Source: Bacteroidales bacterium
GTDB lineage: Bacteria > Bacteroidota > Bacteroidia > Bacteroidales > UBA932
DNA length: 64,000 nucleotides
Reading direction: 5' to 3'
NCBI GenBank assembly: GCA_017626555.1
Contig: JAGAIM010000049.1
Location: 32,028 to 96,027 of the forward strand
Shown: piece after piece, positions 45,993 through 55,850 of the stretch
Layout: each line of letters starts with the position of its first letter
Position numbering within the stretch: the stretch's first letter is position 1
The notes under the pieces: generated by a model
What the model was told of the DNA's origin: nothing
Database searches by the model: none
The model's input: the letters and a program-made list of their open reading frames with translations, nothing else
Program-made: the position numbers and the translations under genes

Positions 45993-47317
45993 TGATTATG
46001 AGAAAGTATCTGTTGATCCTTTTGACTATATTATGCCTTGGCTCGTGCAGTCGGGAAGGTTCCGGTTCAATGTCGGGTGCAGTGGTTGATCCTGTTTCAG
46101 AATGTGTGGTGCCTTCCAACGCTACAGGCGGAGAAGATGTCATTCTTCAATGGAACGGCTTTGTTCAGGATGATGTCATTGTACTCTCCGGGTCTTCCGG
46201 CGAACATATTGTCCGGATACAGAAAGTAACGGGTTCCGGACTTATTTTCTATGTCCCTTTTGCTATGGAACCTGGTAGATATGCTGTCATTTTGAGACGC
46301 GAGGCAGATGAGCAATTAGGAATGATGGATATTTCTGCTCCTGATATTCCGTTTGTAGGAGTATCGTTACCATCCTCTGTCATCGCAGGAGAGGATCTGC
46401 TTATTGCAGGCTCCGGATATGACCGCACAGTCATTGTCACATTCGTTTCTTCAGAAGGCGAAAGGATCCGTATGGAATCATCCTTGGATTCTCGAGGTAT
46501 CGTTGTCCTGATTCCGTCAGTTATGCCTGAGGGACAATATGAAGTATATATATCGTATATGGACTGCGAGTGGTTTGTTGCGGCTGTGAGTGTGTCTTCT
46601 GCTGCTAAAAGGCTTGTTTCCATTACGTATGTCGGCCCTTATTTCGGTTCGACCGAGGTGGCATATTCCTGGACTGTGGATGAAGAATCCTCTGAGATTG
46701 TACTTACCGAGTCTTTGGTCGAGAATGGCGTTTTTGCAGAAAATGCATCTGATGTATATGAGTCGGATGGTCCGATGTCATATAAACTCACTGTCGATGG
46801 ACTTGAAATGTCGAATGATGTGTCTATGTCATATATTCTGGATACAGACGGAAAGGTGACTGCTTCAGATGTAATCTTATATGGAAATGATGAGCCTACA
46901 CGTTTTGAGTGGTCCTATGATGCCGATGACAGACTCTCGGAGGTGACTTTCATTTCAAATAGGGGAGAAGGTACTTTTGCATCTCTTGAATACCAGGATG
47001 GCAATATCGTCCGTTTCAATTCCAGATTCTTTGAATATTCGGATCCTGAACTCAAGAACAATCCATACGCTCCATCAGTAGTATGGGGATATATGGCTGT
47101 GCAGGAAAAATTCGATCCTTTCCTTTATTTCCCTTATCTGACAGGTCTGTACAGAACAGACTCGCCTCTGCTTCCGACATCGTTCAAATATAATGATGGA
47201 GGAGGTGAGGTGACCTGCCCGTTGTCATATACTTTTGATGACGACGGCTATGTTCTTGAAATGAGTTGGGTAGAGAACAGAAGCACCAGCAGAATAATGT
47301 TTGCTACTTCACTTTGA
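45992..47317 (+). CDS. Lipoprotein with TIG/Ig-like repeats, last gene of the SusCD operon
   Basis: 441 residues; ATG 45992 overlaps the stop before it, and a second ATG lies at 45998. Lipobox CLGSC. Two IPT/TIG-like domains lie at about 30-115 and 120-200 (VPSNATGGEDVILQWNG, LPSSVIAGEDLLIAGSGYD). The C-terminal half has Tyr/Asp-rich strands (FEWSYDADDRLSEVTF, LSYTFDDDGYVLEMSW) similar to domains that follow a running text-like repeat in Bacteroidales lipoproteins. Its function is unknown. Its 3' end overlaps the convergent LysM gene by 14 bp. Confidence 0.7.
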   Translation: MIMRKYLLILLTILCLGSCSREGSGSMSGAVVDPVSECVVPSNATGGEDVILQWNGFVQDDVIVLSGSSGEHIVRIQKVTGSGLIFYVPFAMEPGRYAVILRREADEQLGMMDISAPDIPFVGVSLPSSVIAGEDLLIAGSGYDRTVIVTFVSSEGERIRMESSLDSRGIVVLIPSVMPEGQYEVYISYMDCEWFVAAVSVSSAAKRLVSITYVGPYFGSTEVAYSWTVDEESSEIVLTESLVENGVFAENASDVYESDGPMSYKLTVDGLEMSNDVSMSYILDTDGKVTASDVILYGNDEPTRFEWSYDADDRLSEVTFISNRGEGTFASLEYQDGNIVRFNSRFFEYSDPELKNNPYAPSVVWGYMAVQEKFDPFLYFPYLTGLYRTDSPLLPTSFKYNDGGGEVTCPLSYTFDDDGYVLEMSWVENRSTSRIMFATSL

Positions 47318-48974
47318 CGACAGACCACTCATCTCCATAGATGATTCTTCTGACTCCTGTGTTTATATAGCCTCCCTCTCCGTCTTTCCTGAATCGGAAG
47401 GTGCTTTGCAACATAGAACTGTCGGAACGGTCAAGTCTGTCGTACCATCTGTTGCCGTATTTCGTGCTCAGTCCGATGAAATAACTTGCAAGATCGTATC
47501 CCTGGAAAGAGAACTGAGTCGGTTCGCAGTTGTATAATGCCCTGTATTTCAGGAGGAAATCCTGTACGCGCGGGTCGTCATAGTCGATGTAATAGCCTGT
47601 GCTGATATGGAGAGATGTATTATGCAGGTTTTCCACCTCTATGGTCTCATAGTTCCTGATCCTTGATGGTGCATAGAGCACGACATCATACTTCTTGTGG
47701 ATCATAAGGTTGAGATTCCTTACCACATCGTTGACGAAGGCTTCGCTGTCAGATGTGATATATACCCTGTTCGTGCCGCTCTCTGTCATAAGATATTCAA
47801 GCGATCCGGTTACGTTCCTTCCTTCCAGGATACTGTATGCCAATGCTTTATATTCTATGCCGGAGGAGTCAGCCGCCGCTTTCATCTCCAGAATCGTTTC
47901 AGTCTGCTGTGCTCCCTTTTCACTGATTACGAGCATTCGGTCGTTTTCTTCCATATCTTCCTTGATCCAGTCGATAAGGTCATTGTACTGGAGACGGAGC
48001 GGAGTCGGAGCCTGGATCATACCTGTGTATGTGCCGGTAAGATGACCTGCCCTCTGGTCCAAAGGAGATACAATAGCCTTTGCTTCAGGGGCTATTTCAA
48101 ATGCTCTCTTGATATCGGCTGGTGAAACAGGACCGATCACGACATCGCTTTCTTCAAGTCTTTCCTTTGTGACAGGCATTCTTCCCTCTGCAACATCATA
48201 AACGCTAAGATCGGTACCAGTTCCTTTCTCTGCCATATCATATACGGCAAGAAGGACACCGCAGTAGAAATCCATATTTCCTGTACTACCGCTGCTTCCG
48301 TCAGCCTTGAGAGGCAGCAGGAGACTGACTGAAGCCTCTTTCTTAGGGAAGAAGATGTCTTCAAACAAGTTCCTTGAGTCTTTTGTGCTGTCCGGGATCT
48401 GCAAGGAATCCGCTACTACAGTAGAGTCTGCCGGAACTTCCATTGCAAGCGCTTCTATGATTTCACCGGGGGATGGGATGATGAGTTTCTGGCGTCTTGT
48501 CAGTTTTCGTCCTTTGAGCCCGTTTATCTTTATTATATCTTCCACAAGCACTCCATATTTTTCGGCAATCAGGTCAATGTCCTCGAACCATTTTACTATA
48601 TGGGTCTTTCTTGGAGCAGCCTGTTCCTGTTCCTTTGGCTGTTCCTGTTCCTGTTCCTGTTCCTGCTTTACTTCTTCAATCAGAGGAATCATAAGAATCG
48701 AGTTCTTCTGCAGCCCTTTTTCCTTGACAGAAGGGTTGAATCTGTATATATCCTCAAGGGTCACGTTATAAGCCTTGCAGATTGAAAACAAGGTCTGCTT
48801 TTCAAGAACGATATGAGAATAGCATATCTGATCACCGATCTTCAGTTTCTCTTTTGAAACGGTGACAGGTGTGGTTTCATATTCCTGGGCGTAAACAGAT
48901 GATGGAATGACTGATGCAACAGCAGCCATCATTATCGCTGCAAATCTTATAACGCTTTTATACATATACATCAT
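47304..48974 (-). CDS. LysM protein with periplasmic-binding-protein-like domain
   Basis: 556 residues (ATG 48974, or in-frame ATG 48965). Signal peptide ending SSVYA. Two LysM modules bind peptidoglycan: SHIVLEKQTLFSICKAYNVT and KTHIVKWFEDIDLIAEKYGV, joined by a Gln-Glu repeat (KQEQEQEQEQPKEQEQ). From about residue 210 the fold resembles type I periplasmic ligand-binding receptors (VSLLLPLKADGSSG, GPVSPADIKRAFEIAPEAKA, FQGYDLASYFI). This architecture recalls cell-wall-linked LpoA-like or amino-acid receptor proteins. The role is probably structural or regulatory in the cell wall; not proven. Confidence 0.8.
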   Translation of the reverse strand: MMYMYKSVIRFAAIMMAAVASVIPSSVYAQEYETTPVTVSKEKLKIGDQICYSHIVLEKQTLFSICKAYNVTLEDIYRFNPSVKEKGLQKNSILMIPLIEEVKQEQEQEQEQPKEQEQAAPRKTHIVKWFEDIDLIAEKYGVLVEDIIKINGLKGRKLTRRQKLIIPSPGEIIEALAMEVPADSTVVADSLQIPDSTKDSRNLFEDIFFPKKEASVSLLLPLKADGSSGSTGNMDFYCGVLLAVYDMAEKGTGTDLSVYDVAEGRMPVTKERLEESDVVIGPVSPADIKRAFEIAPEAKAIVSPLDQRAGHLTGTYTGMIQAPTPLRLQYNDLIDWIKEDMEENDRMLVISEKGAQQTETILEMKAAADSSGIEYKALAYSILEGRNVTGSLEYLMTESGTNRVYITSDSEAFVNDVVRNLNLMIHKKYDVVLYAPSRIRNYETIEVENLHNTSLHISTGYYIDYDDPRVQDFLLKYRALYNCEPTQFSFQGYDLASYFIGLSTKYGNRWYDRLDRSDSSMLQSTFRFRKDGEGGYINTGVRRIIYGDEWSVVKVK

Positions 48975-48975
48975 A

Positions 48976-50097
48976 TTATAATTGTCTGATGAAGTCTGTC
49001 AGCATCTGTGCGAAGTTTTTCCAGGAAAGCCTTTCCTTTTCCTTCCTGATCGCTTCAATGCATCCTTCCTTTATCGACGGATTGCTGAAAAATCTCAATA
49101 TCTCGTTGTGGATTGCTTCAGGAGTACCTTCCTCAGCAACAAGACCTGTGCCTCTGTCCCCTATGGTTTCCTTTAAGCCGCCGACATCTGTAACTATCAT
49201 AGGCACTTCGAAATGATATGATACGGAACTGATTCCGCTTTGAGTCGCGCTCCTGTAAGGAAGTACTGCCAGATCGGCTGCTGAAAAATAATCCGTAACC
49301 TCAGAATCCTTTATATACTTGAGGTCCATAACGATCCTGTCTTTGCCTGGCAGCCTGTCAATGATTTCCTGATATTTGTCGAAAGACCCGTATGGCTCCC
49401 CGGCAATTATCAACTGATATTCGTCCGGAAGTCTGCCGAATGCTTCAAGCAGAATGTCAAGACCCTTGTATGTCCTTATAAGTCCGAAGAACAGTATGTT
49501 TTTCTTCCCGGATGCAAGTCCGAGTTTCTTTTCGGCCTCTGCTCTGGATTTCTTTTCTCCGAAATGTGAGTAAAGAGGATGCTGTATCACAGCATATTCT
49601 GCATCAGGATCGATTCTGAGCAGATCTTTCGATACTGCTTCGCACAGGGTTACAGAGCCTGTGCTTCCTTTGAGAAAATATCTCGTCAGCGGAGTGTCGA
49701 AGAAATGCTGCTCGTGCGGAATGACATTGTCCAGGATGGATATGACCTTGCAATGCTTCTTCATTCTGCGGGTTATGTACCCAAGAGACGGAGCGAAATA
49801 TGACATCCAGTATCTGACTATCAGCACATCAGGCTTCCAGTCGCGTATGGCCTTGTATGTGCTGTGGTATGTAAAAGGATTGGCCGTATCCAGCAGAGAT
49901 GTACTCTCTACCGGTACGGCCTCATCGTCGTCTGTCACGTATTGTGTCTTGCCCGGAAAGAGGAATTCGGGATATTGTCTTTTGAAGTTGAATGCTCTGA
50001 CAATGTGTGTTTTGCTCAGTTCGCCATAAAGACAAGCATTAAACTGAGAAATTCCTCCTCGATAGGGGTAGAAACAGGACAGTATCGCAATTTTCAA
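48976..50097 (-). CDS. GT4-type glycosyltransferase
   Basis: 373 residues with a GT-B fold: the N-terminal ILSCFYPYRGGISQFNACLY loop and the C-terminal donor site with FFGLIRTYKGLDILLEAFG and AVLPYRSATQSGISSVSYHF (nucleotide-sugar Glu replaced by Gln in the usual E-x7-E region). No membrane segment. It probably transfers a sugar in polysaccharide or lipid-linked glycan synthesis; donor and acceptor are unknown. It lies 1 bp from the LysM gene and 3 bp from the chaperone gene, in one operon. Confidence 0.85.
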   Translation of the reverse strand: MKIAILSCFYPYRGGISQFNACLYGELSKTHIVRAFNFKRQYPEFLFPGKTQYVTDDDEAVPVESTSLLDTANPFTYHSTYKAIRDWKPDVLIVRYWMSYFAPSLGYITRRMKKHCKVISILDNVIPHEQHFFDTPLTRYFLKGSTGSVTLCEAVSKDLLRIDPDAEYAVIQHPLYSHFGEKKSRAEAEKKLGLASGKKNILFFGLIRTYKGLDILLEAFGRLPDEYQLIIAGEPYGSFDKYQEIIDRLPGKDRIVMDLKYIKDSEVTDYFSAADLAVLPYRSATQSGISSVSYHFEVPMIVTDVGGLKETIGDRGTGLVAEEGTPEAIHNEILRFFSNPSIKEGCIEAIRKEKERLSWKNFAQMLTDFIRQL

Positions 50098-50100
50098 TGA

Positions 50101-50721
50101 TTATTCCTCGCTTTTTTCGTTCTTTGTCTTGATGTACTCTTCGTTGAGTCCTGCAAGAACATCTTCTGTAATGTCAAGAGATGCATCCGCTGTGATTACA
50201 GGCGCTCCACCGGAGTTGGTAAGGATCATTGCATACTGCTTCTCCTCGTTGTACTTTGTGATGAAAGTCTGGATCGCGTCTCCGAGTTGGTTCATCATCA
50301 CAAGTTGCTCCTCCTGGATCTCCTGCTGCTTCTGAGCCGCATAGTTGTTGAAGTCGATCTCCTGCTGCTGGAGTTTCTGACCCTGAACCTCTGCAACAGA
50401 GCGAGTCATAAGACCCTTCTGGATCTTTTCCTGATATGCTGCAACCTCCTTCTCAAGTTTCTGACCTCTTCTGTTCACCTCTGCCTGGATGTTCTGGACC
50501 TTTGTCTCCACTACAGATCTGAGATCGTTAGCCATATCGTAATCTGTAAGAATCCTGTCAAGGTCAACATAGACGATTGCACCAGCCTGAGCCGCTGCTT
50601 CTGTAACTTCGCCTTCAGCCGGTTTATCTGCTTTTTTTCCATCCTTTGTGAGAGTGATGACTCCGAATGTTACAACAGCAATCAGTGAAATGATGCTGAG
50701 GATAAGTGATGTGTTCTTCAT
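50101..50721 (-). CDS. OmpH/Skp family periplasmic chaperone (copy 1)
   Basis: 206 residues. An N-terminal membrane anchor or uncleaved signal (LILSIISLIAVVTFGVITL) is followed by the OmpH start AIVYVDLDRILTDYDMAND and long Gln/Lys/Glu-rich helices forming the prefoldin-like arms. It keeps outer membrane proteins unfolded on the way to BamA. A second family member lies at 55851. The gene is upstream of the glycosyltransferase on the same strand. Confidence 0.85.
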   Translation of the reverse strand: MKNTSLILSIISLIAVVTFGVITLTKDGKKADKPAEGEVTEAAAQAGAIVYVDLDRILTDYDMANDLRSVVETKVQNIQAEVNRRGQKLEKEVAAYQEKIQKGLMTRSVAEVQGQKLQQQEIDFNNYAAQKQQEIQEEQLVMMNQLGDAIQTFITKYNEEKQYAMILTNSGGAPVITADASLDITEDVLAGLNEEYIKTKNEKSEE

Positions 50722-50787
50722 TTCTTTATATTTTATTGATTATAATTCCAATCGTCGCATTCTCCATGATGCAGCCTGCAAAGGTAG

Positions 50788-51507
50788 TCAAAAAATCTTT
50801 ACTTTTGAAAGATATGCCTTTATTGTTTGCTCGAGACCCATATAAAGAGCATCGCATACGATTGCGTGCCCGATCGAAACCTCGTCTGTCCAAGGAATGT
50901 TCCTGATGAAATATTCCAGATTGTCGAGGTTGAGGTCGTGCCCTGCATTCAGCCCGAGTCCGCATTCCCTCGCTGCTTCTCCGGCCTTGATGAACGGAGC
51001 AACCGCTGATTCTCTGTCATCAGGGAACAGTTGTGCGTATGGTTCTGTATATAATTCCACACGGTCGCATCCGCATAGAGCGGCACCTTCCACCATTGCG
51101 GGGTCTGCATCCACGAAAATGGAGGTCCTGATGCCGTATTTCTTGAATTCAGCACATACTTCCGTGAGGAAACTTCTGTTCCTGATTGTGTCCCAGCCAG
51201 CATTCGAAGTTATGGCATCTTCTGCATCAGGGACAAGTGTCACCTGATCCGGACGGTTTTCTGTCACGAGATCGATGAACGATGGTATGGGGTTGCCTTC
51301 GATATTGAATTCCGTCTTGATAAGCGGTCTGATTTCCCTGACATCCGAGTATCTGATGTGCCTTTCATCAGGCCTTGGGTGGACTGTGATACCTTCAGCC
51401 CCGAAGAGTTCGCAGTCTATGGCAGCCTTGGTCACATCAGGCATTCTGCCTCCTCTTGCGTTCCTGATGGTGGCTATCTTGTTTATATTGACACTTAATC
51501 TAGTCAT
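50788..51507 (-). CDS. pdxJ: Pyridoxine 5'-phosphate synthase
   Basis: 239 residues. TIM-barrel protein with [17 protein letters not shown] at the N-terminus, [13 protein letters not shown], and [18 protein letters not shown], the phosphate-binding region. It condenses 1-deoxyxylulose 5-phosphate and 3-amino-2-oxopropyl phosphate into pyridoxine 5'-phosphate, the last ring-forming step of the DXP-dependent vitamin B6 pathway. It is divergent from nadK. Confidence 0.95.
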   Translation of the reverse strand: MTRLSVNINKIATIRNARGGRMPDVTKAAIDCELFGAEGITVHPRPDERHIRYSDVREIRPLIKTEFNIEGNPIPSFIDLVTENRPDQVTLVPDAEDAITSNAGWDTIRNRSFLTEVCAEFKKYGIRTSIFVDADPAMVEGAALCGCDRVELYTEPYAQLFPDDRESAVAPFIKAGEAARECGLGLNAGHDLNLDNLEYFIRNIPWTDEVSIGHAIVCDALYMGLEQTIKAYLSKVKIF

Positions 51508-51534
51508 CTCCGGTTAAATTGTTGGTACGGGACA

Positions 51535-51583
51535 CAAAATTACATAATAAACTTCAAATTTTGATATTAAAGTAGTATTTTTG
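51535..51583. promoter_or_regulatory. Divergent -7 elements between pdxJ and nadK
   Basis: TATTTTTG at 51576-51583 on the plus strand faces nadK, and TAATTTTG at 51542-51535 on the minus strand faces pdxJ. Clear TTG partners are not seen at 19-20 bases. Confidence 0.45.
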
Positions 51584-51606
51584 GACTCTCTTTTCATCAA
51601 AAGTTT

Positions 51607-52425
51607 ATGAAGATTGCAATTTATATAGGTAAAAAGGAGTCTGTGGATGATGCTGGTGTCAGGACAATGCTTGCTGAATTGAATGATGCCGGGAGCCAAA
51701 CCGTTCTCCTTTTGGACGGTGAGGTGCCGGATGCCGATGTCGATATGCTTCTGAGTGTGGGTGGCGACGGTACGTTTCTATCGGCATCGAAATCTGTTGC
51801 AGGACGGGATATCCCGGTGGTAGGAGCCAATCTCGGCCGTTTGGGCTTTTTGTCTGAAAACCGTCCGTCTGATGTTGCAAAGGCTTTGCTGTCAGGAGAC
51901 TATTGTATAGAAGACAGGGCTATGCTCTGTGCAGATGTGGTCACTGGCAATGCTGATATCGATAGGTGGCCTTACGCCCTGAATGAGTTCACGGTTCACA
52001 GGAACGGTGCCGCAATGCTCGGAATCGAAGCCAGCATAGATGGGGTGAATCTTCCTACATATTGGGCTGATGGCCTTATTGTCTCGACCAGTTCGGGATC
52101 GACGGCTTATTCCCTCAGTTCGGGAGGGCCGATAGTCCTGCCTGAATCAAAAGTGCTGATCATTACGCCGATCGCGCCGCACAATCTGAATGTGCGTCCA
52201 TTGGTTGTGCCGGATAGTGCCGTGATCACTCTCAGGATGCATTCGCGTGATGAGAATGTTATATTCACTGCAGATAACAGGACGGCATCGGTACCTTCGG
52301 ATACGGTGATTTCCATTAGTGTGGCACAGTTTTCGCTTAAGCGAGTCCGACTCAACAAATCCAATTTTATAAACGCTCTTACAGAGAAACTGTTCTGGGG
52401 CGAAGATGTCAGAAACAACAACTGA
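51607..52425 (+). CDS. nadK: NAD kinase
   Basis: 272 residues. The ATP-NAD kinase signature LSVGGDGTFLSASK and the GANLGRLGFLSE stretch are present, with the NAD-binding STSSGSTAYSLSSGGP. It phosphorylates NAD to NADP in the cytoplasm. uppS follows 6 bp later. Confidence 0.95.
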   Translation: MKIAIYIGKKESVDDAGVRTMLAELNDAGSQTVLLLDGEVPDADVDMLLSVGGDGTFLSASKSVAGRDIPVVGANLGRLGFLSENRPSDVAKALLSGDYCIEDRAMLCADVVTGNADIDRWPYALNEFTVHRNGAAMLGIEASIDGVNLPTYWADGLIVSTSSGSTAYSLSSGGPIVLPESKVLIITPIAPHNLNVRPLVVPDSAVITLRMHSRDENVIFTADNRTASVPSDTVISISVAQFSLKRVRLNKSNFINALTEKLFWGEDVRNNN

Positions 52426-52431
52426 AGAATT

Positions 52432-53160
52432 ATGTCTATTGAAACTATGACCAAAGTGCCTGTCCATATATCGATGATTATGGATGGAAACGGACGTTGG
52501 GCTAAAGAACGCGGCAAGGAGAGGGCCTATGGCCATTTCGAGGGTGTCGAGAGTGTGCGTGCCTGTGTGGAGTCTTCTCTTGAGTATGGAGTGAAGTATC
52601 TCTCGGTATTTGCCTTTTCCGAAGAGAACTGGAATCGTCCAGAGGATGAGGTCGTGGCTCTTATGGGGCTGATGGTGAAGGCTATGGCGGCCGAGATGGA
52701 GTCTTTGAACAGGAATGGAGTGCGCTTTATGGTGCTTGGCAACAGAGCGCGTCTTTCGTATGAACTCAATGCAGAAATTGATGCCTGTATGGATATGACG
52801 GCTCATAATGAGGCGCTTACCCTTATAGTTTTCCTAAGTTATAGCGGAAAGTGGGATATTCTCCAGGCTGCCAAGAAAATGGCTGTCGAGATGGTCGAAC
52901 ATCCGGAAAAGAGGGAAGAATTTGAAAATATGGGTACGGATGGGTTCGACCGTTATCTCGTTACGGCGGGGATACCGGATCCGGATCTTATCGTAAGGAC
53001 TTCCGGTGAGAGCAGGATAAGCAATTACCTTCTATGGCAGAGTGCTTATTCGGAATTCCTTTTTGTCGATACATTGTGGCCCGATTTCAGGAAGGAGGAG
53101 TTCCGCAAGGCATTGGAATCGTATGCAAAACGTGACAGACGTTATGGAAAAGTCAAATAA
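52432..53160 (+). CDS. uppS: Isoprenyl transferase (undecaprenyl diphosphate synthase)
   Basis: 242 residues. The cis-prenyltransferase signature MIMDGNGRWAKERG holds the catalytic Asp; FAFSEENWNRP and LIVRTSGESRISNYLLWQ are the substrate-binding motifs. It builds the C55 carrier lipid for peptidoglycan and surface glycans. It lies between nadK and bamA, as in many Bacteroidota. Confidence 0.95.
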   Translation: MSIETMTKVPVHISMIMDGNGRWAKERGKERAYGHFEGVESVRACVESSLEYGVKYLSVFAFSEENWNRPEDEVVALMGLMVKAMAAEMESLNRNGVRFMVLGNRARLSYELNAEIDACMDMTAHNEALTLIVFLSYSGKWDILQAAKKMAVEMVEHPEKREEFENMGTDGFDRYLVTAGIPDPDLIVRTSGESRISNYLLWQSAYSEFLFVDTLWPDFRKEEFRKALESYAKRDRRYGKVK

Positions 53161-53165
53161 TTACG

Positions 53166-53173
53166 TATATTTG
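53166..53173 (+). promoter_or_regulatory. -7 element before bamA
   Basis: TATATTTG lies 25 bases before the bamA ATG, 5 bases after the uppS stop. Confidence 0.45.
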
Positions 53174-53198
53174 CAGTTTTGAAATTAAGAGTATCGTG

Positions 53199-55787
53199 AT
53201 GAGAATTTGCAGAATAGTCTTCCTTTTCACACTGCTGATGCTGTCCGGCCAGGCTTTGGCGCAGCAGACCGGCGGTGGTGTTGAGGTTGATTACAATAAT
53301 CCGAAAAAATATATTGTAGGTGGTGTCAAGGTGGAAGGAAACCAGTATCTGTCTCCGGATCAGATACTGCAGGTTGCATCTCTTCAGAAGGGAATGGAAG
53401 TGACTGTCCCAAGCGAGGAACTCTCGAATATCGTCAGCAGGCTATGGGTCCAGAGGTATTTCGAAGATGTGGCTGTCGTTATCGACTCGCTGACTCCTAC
53501 GCGTGATACTGCATTTTTCAAGGTATCGATAATAGAGCGTCCGCGCGTTTCCCGCTGGGTTTTCAGTGGAGTCAAGAGCGGTGAAGAAAAAGAACTCCGT
53601 GACAGACTTAATCTTCGCAGAGGAGGAGAGTTTTCCGAGTATGTTGCAAAGACATCCAGCGATATAATCAAAAGATACTATAAGGAGAAGGGATTCTACA
53701 ACGTGAAAGTTGATGTGAACACCAAACGGGATACAGTGATCAAGAGTGCCATCCGTGTCCAGTTTGCTGTTGACAGAGGTGAAAAGGTCAAGATCCAGAA
53801 GATTACTTTCAGCGGAGCCGATCATATCAAGGAAAGCAAACTCGTCAGATCGATGAAGAAGACGAGAGATAAGAGACTTCAGAACTTCTTCAGTTCCAAG
53901 AAGTTCCAGGAGAAGGAATATGACAACGACAAGAAAGCGCTTCTTTCTGTTTTCAATGAGGCCGGCTACAGGGATGCACGAATAGTAAAGGATACTATGT
54001 ATTACGTGGAACCTGACCGTCTTCAGATCGATTTCGAAATAGATGAAGGTAAGCAGTATTTCTTCAGGGATATAACCTGGACCGGTAATTCAGTCTATAC
54101 TTCGGAGACTCTCAATGAGATACTGATGATAGGCAAGGGAGATGTCTATGATGTAGTCACTATGGAGAAACGTCTTTTCGGTGGTGGCAAGCAGAATGAA
54201 TACGACATTTCCAAATTATATAGGGATAATGGTTATCTATTCTTCCAGGTACAGCCTGTCGAACTCAATATCGAGGGTGATTCTGTGGATGTTGAAATGA
54301 GAATCGTCGAGGGCAAGCCTGCCACTCTGAACAATATCGTGATCAATGGTAACGACCTGACAAACGAGCGAGTGATCCGCCGTCAGGTGTTCACCCGTCC
54401 GGGATATCTTTACAGCCATAGTGCGTTCGAACGCTCGATCCGTGAGATTGCGTCTATGGGACAGTTTGACCCTGAGGCGATTATGGATCCGGCCAAAGGA
54501 TGGTCTCTCCTTCCTAATCCTCTCGACAATACTGTGGATGTCGTATATAATGTGACCGAAAAGCCGTCGAGCCAACTTGAACTTTCAGGAGGATGGGGCG
54601 GCAATACCTTCGTCGCTACTGTCGGAGTAAGTTTCAACAACTTCTCCACCAGAAGGCTTTTCGATAAGACCGCCTGGCGTCCGGTTCCTCTGGGAGATGC
54701 CCAGAACCTGTCATTGCGTTTCCAGACCAACGGAACATATTACACCAGTCTTTCCGCTTCATTCTCAGAGCCTTGGCTTTTCGGAAAGAAGCCGACTTCG
54801 CTCAATATGTCGTTGTACTATACCCGTCAGACCAATTCATACATTTATTACAACATTCTCAATAATGATGAGTATATGGAAGTGTATGGATTTGCAGCGG
54901 GACTTGGAAAGCGTTTGAAATGGCCTGACAACTATTTTGTGCTCTACAATCAGTTGAGTTGGCAGACATACCGTCTCCAGAACTGGGCATATCAGTTCCT
55001 GTTCAATACCGGTATTTCACACAACCTCAGTTATACCCTCAGCCTTTCAAGAAACTCCACAGACCAGCAGATTTATCCGCGTGAAGGATCTGACTTCAGT
55101 TTCTCGCTTCAGTTGACCCCTCCATACTCGCTTTTGAGGAAGAAGGATTACGGTCTGCTCGATGCGGAGGGAAATCCTACCAAGGTAAAGGATTGGAGAG
55201 ACATCAATTATGACTTCCAGAGTTCTCAGGATCGTTACAAATGGATCGAGTATCATAAATGGTCGTTCAAGGGTGCTGTATATGCTAAACTTGTCGGAGA
55301 CCTCGTCCTTATGGCTCGTGCTCAGTTCGGATACCTCGGATATTACAACAGAAACTGGGGATATTCTCCTTTCGAGGGCTTCCGCGTCGGTGGTGACGGT
55401 ATGTCGGGATATGATACATACGGATCTGAGATCATTTCGCTCCGTGGTTACGAGAATTACTCGCTTACCCCTCAGGCATTGTCTTCGTACAATTCTACAG
55501 GAAACTATTACGCAGGTAATGTCTATGACAAGTTTACAGTGGAACTTCGATATCCAGTCATACTTCAGCCGCAGTCAACCATTTACGCATTGCTCTTCCT
55601 TGAAGGAGGTAACTGCTGGTCTGACATCAGAGACTTCAATCCGTTCCAGATCAAGAGATCTGCCGGTGTGGGTGTGAGAGTGTTCCTCCCTATGATCGGT
55701 CTTCTTGGAGTTGACTGGGGATGGGGATTCGACGATCCTGTCAACGGAAAGAGCCAGTTCCACTTCGTGATCGGACAGCAGTTCTAA
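53199..55787 (+). CDS. bamA: Outer membrane protein assembly factor BamA
   Basis: 862 residues from the ATG at 53199 (a GTG lies directly before it). Signal peptide ending ALAQ. About five POTRA domains fill residues 35-450 (VGGVKVEGNQYLSPDQIL, KIQKITFSGADHIKESKL, NNIVINGNDLTNERVI). The 16-strand barrel follows, with the loop-6 motif SLRGYENYS and a C-terminal Phe (FVIGQQF). It is the core of the Bam complex together with BamD (34865). An OmpH chaperone gene follows after 63 bp. Confidence 0.95.
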   Translation: MRICRIVFLFTLLMLSGQALAQQTGGGVEVDYNNPKKYIVGGVKVEGNQYLSPDQILQVASLQKGMEVTVPSEELSNIVSRLWVQRYFEDVAVVIDSLTPTRDTAFFKVSIIERPRVSRWVFSGVKSGEEKELRDRLNLRRGGEFSEYVAKTSSDIIKRYYKEKGFYNVKVDVNTKRDTVIKSAIRVQFAVDRGEKVKIQKITFSGADHIKESKLVRSMKKTRDKRLQNFFSSKKFQEKEYDNDKKALLSVFNEAGYRDARIVKDTMYYVEPDRLQIDFEIDEGKQYFFRDITWTGNSVYTSETLNEILMIGKGDVYDVVTMEKRLFGGGKQNEYDISKLYRDNGYLFFQVQPVELNIEGDSVDVEMRIVEGKPATLNNIVINGNDLTNERVIRRQVFTRPGYLYSHSAFERSIREIASMGQFDPEAIMDPAKGWSLLPNPLDNTVDVVYNVTEKPSSQLELSGGWGGNTFVATVGVSFNNFSTRRLFDKTAWRPVPLGDAQNLSLRFQTNGTYYTSLSASFSEPWLFGKKPTSLNMSLYYTRQTNSYIYYNILNNDEYMEVYGFAAGLGKRLKWPDNYFVLYNQLSWQTYRLQNWAYQFLFNTGISHNLSYTLSLSRNSTDQQIYPREGSDFSFSLQLTPPYSLLRKKDYGLLDAEGNPTKVKDWRDINYDFQSSQDRYKWIEYHKWSFKGAVYAKLVGDLVLMARAQFGYLGYYNRNWGYSPFEGFRVGGDGMSGYDTYGSEIISLRGYENYSLTPQALSSYNSTGNYYAGNVYDKFTVELRYPVILQPQSTIYALLFLEGGNCWSDIRDFNPFQIKRSAGVGVRVFLPMIGLLGVDWGWGFDDPVNGKSQFHFVIGQQF

Positions 55788-55850
55788 CCATTCCGTTCTG
55801 ATCTGTACAAAGGGTACTTAATGAATAATTATTAATTGTAAGATAAAATT

